From assembly GCA_964019425.1 (NCBI GenBank), contig OZ025799.1:62001-126000 (forward strand): a DNA stretch of 64,000 bases, written 5' to 3'. Every line of letters begins with the position of its first letter. Position 1 is the first letter of the stretch. Under the pieces are notes generated by a model. It made no database searches. It saw only the letters and a list, made by a program, of their open reading frames with translations, and was not told the origin of the DNA. Below are positions 63,601 through 64,000 of this stretch, piece by piece. The DNA is from Flectonema sp. DT1601 (taxonomy: Eukaryota > Euglenozoa > Diplonemea > Diplonemida > Diplonemidae). A program made the position numbers and the translations under genes.

Positions 63601-64000
63601 CCCTGGTTGTTGTTGCGGGCTAGGTGGCATTCCTGATCTCTGCTGTGTATAACCTCCCGAAGGAAAACCGCCTTGTGCTGAAGGGGCATCACCTTGTTGT
63701 TTTTGTTGGGTTCCAAGAGGTGCAGGCATTCCTCCTTGAACAGGTGGTCGCTGAATAGGGGCAACTGAAGATTGCTGCTGAGGTGGAAGTCCTCCTTGTG
63801 GCTGAGCAGTTGATGGCATTCCACCCTGCGGAGGTACACCCGTCTGCTGCTGTGGCAGTCGTTGAGCAGGAGCGCCAGCATTCATAGGTGGTGGTCCTCC
63901 TCCCTGTGGGGGTGGCATACCTCCCTGCTGTGGCGGTCTCTGTGGCGGTGGCATTCCCCCCTGCCCCGGTGGCGGGCGCTGCGGCACTCCCCCTTGTGGT
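60661..64000 (-). CDS. SEC24: COPII coat subunit SEC24, three exons, N-terminus off the right edge
   Basis: Exons run 64000-61021 (partial), 60955-60827 and 60735-60661, all joined in phase 0. After a Gln/Pro/Gly/Met-rich low-complexity N-terminus (many GMPPQQQ-type units) come the Sec23/24 zinc finger (RCKRCRAFIN, WNCNMCG), the trunk with LFVLDISKKSG, the beta-sandwich, the helical domain and the gelsolin-like domain ending VYLLHDYPTDCFYVLVGESAS. The spliced end reads VGNQQGPNLPAYTDYLCSLH, the family-typical Sec24 C-terminus, which confirms both introns. Sec24 selects cargo for ER-to-Golgi COPII vesicles as a partner of Sec23. The 5' end lies beyond the window. Confidence 0.95.
60736..60826 (-). 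other. Cis-intron, 91 nt, in SEC24
   Basis: Donor CAACAG|GTGTGT; acceptor an A-run ending AACAG. Without splicing, the Sec24 C-terminal helix (YLCSLHKSI) would be lost. Confidence 0.9.
60956..61020 (-). other. Cis-intron, 65 nt, in SEC24
   Basis: Donor GGCAG|GTATGT; acceptor AATAAAAAAAACAG. Splicing extends ERWQ into MASIIQYLRQARYT, a typical Sec24 segment. Confidence 0.9.

Noticed and set aside
1-64000. Spliced-leader RNA, 5S RNA, CRISPR array, retroviral or LTR element
   Set aside because: I looked for SL-like exon sequence with a GT donor, RNA genes, regularly spaced short repeats, and reverse transcriptase or integrase motifs; none was found.

Overview
This window looks like nuclear DNA from a flagellated protist and is AT-rich (roughly 40% G+C by eye). 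All 19 genes I can support read from the minus strand across the full 64 kb. Most start codons lie 5-60 nt downstream (in gene sense) of a T/C-rich tract ending in AG. That layout suggests polycistronic transcription with trans-spliced leaders, as in Euglenozoa. Several genes also carry short cis-introns, which kinetoplastids almost lack, so a diplonemid- or euglenid-like organism is my best guess. This is inference: no spliced-leader RNA, rRNA or tRNA gene was found, and no protein here proves the lineage.

Layout, left to right (all genes minus strand): 3' part cut off of an armadillo-like protein (1-510); a 65-aa two-exon protein (733-994); a multi-pass membrane protein (1790-3297); a coiled-coil protein (3471-5786); a disordered protein carrying a SPNPLLG motif (6973-8871); four tandem copies of a secreted Cys-rich protein gene (9887-15661); a 1734-aa protein with an ADP-ribosyltransferase domain and the same SPNPLLG motif (17329-22533); an APC-family amino acid/polyamine permease (23810-25695); an ankyrin plus class III adenylyl cyclase (25960-29271); a PLAC8-like Cys-rich protein (30266-31213); a non-coding repeat field (about 31460-33345); a 2588-aa DUF3638-type helicase-like giant in three exons (33470-41430); a 4.5-kb interval with no gene; a candidate N-myristoylated protein (45931-46899); a protein made of PDZ-like repeats (48312-50360); an ankyrin-like membrane protein (50846-52501); an LRR protein (52714-56301); a MIB/HERC2-C2-SAM protein (56755-59685); and the COPII coat protein SEC24, cut by the right edge (60661-64000).

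Eight cis-introns of 64-120 nt can be placed from reading frame and, in several cases, from conserved protein motifs that they interrupt. They share a donor GT[A/T/G]TGT. Their acceptors are strikingly T-poor and A/C-rich (…ACAG), the reverse of the T/C-rich tracts before start codons. The genome may therefore mark cis- and trans-splice acceptors with opposite base composition, which I consider the most interesting signal here.

The genes do not form an obvious pathway. As in other polycistronic genomes, neighbours appear functionally mixed: signalling (cyclase, ADP-ribosyltransferase), scaffolds (PDZ-like, LRR, SAM/C2), transport (permease), secretion (SEC24) and a locally amplified secreted family.
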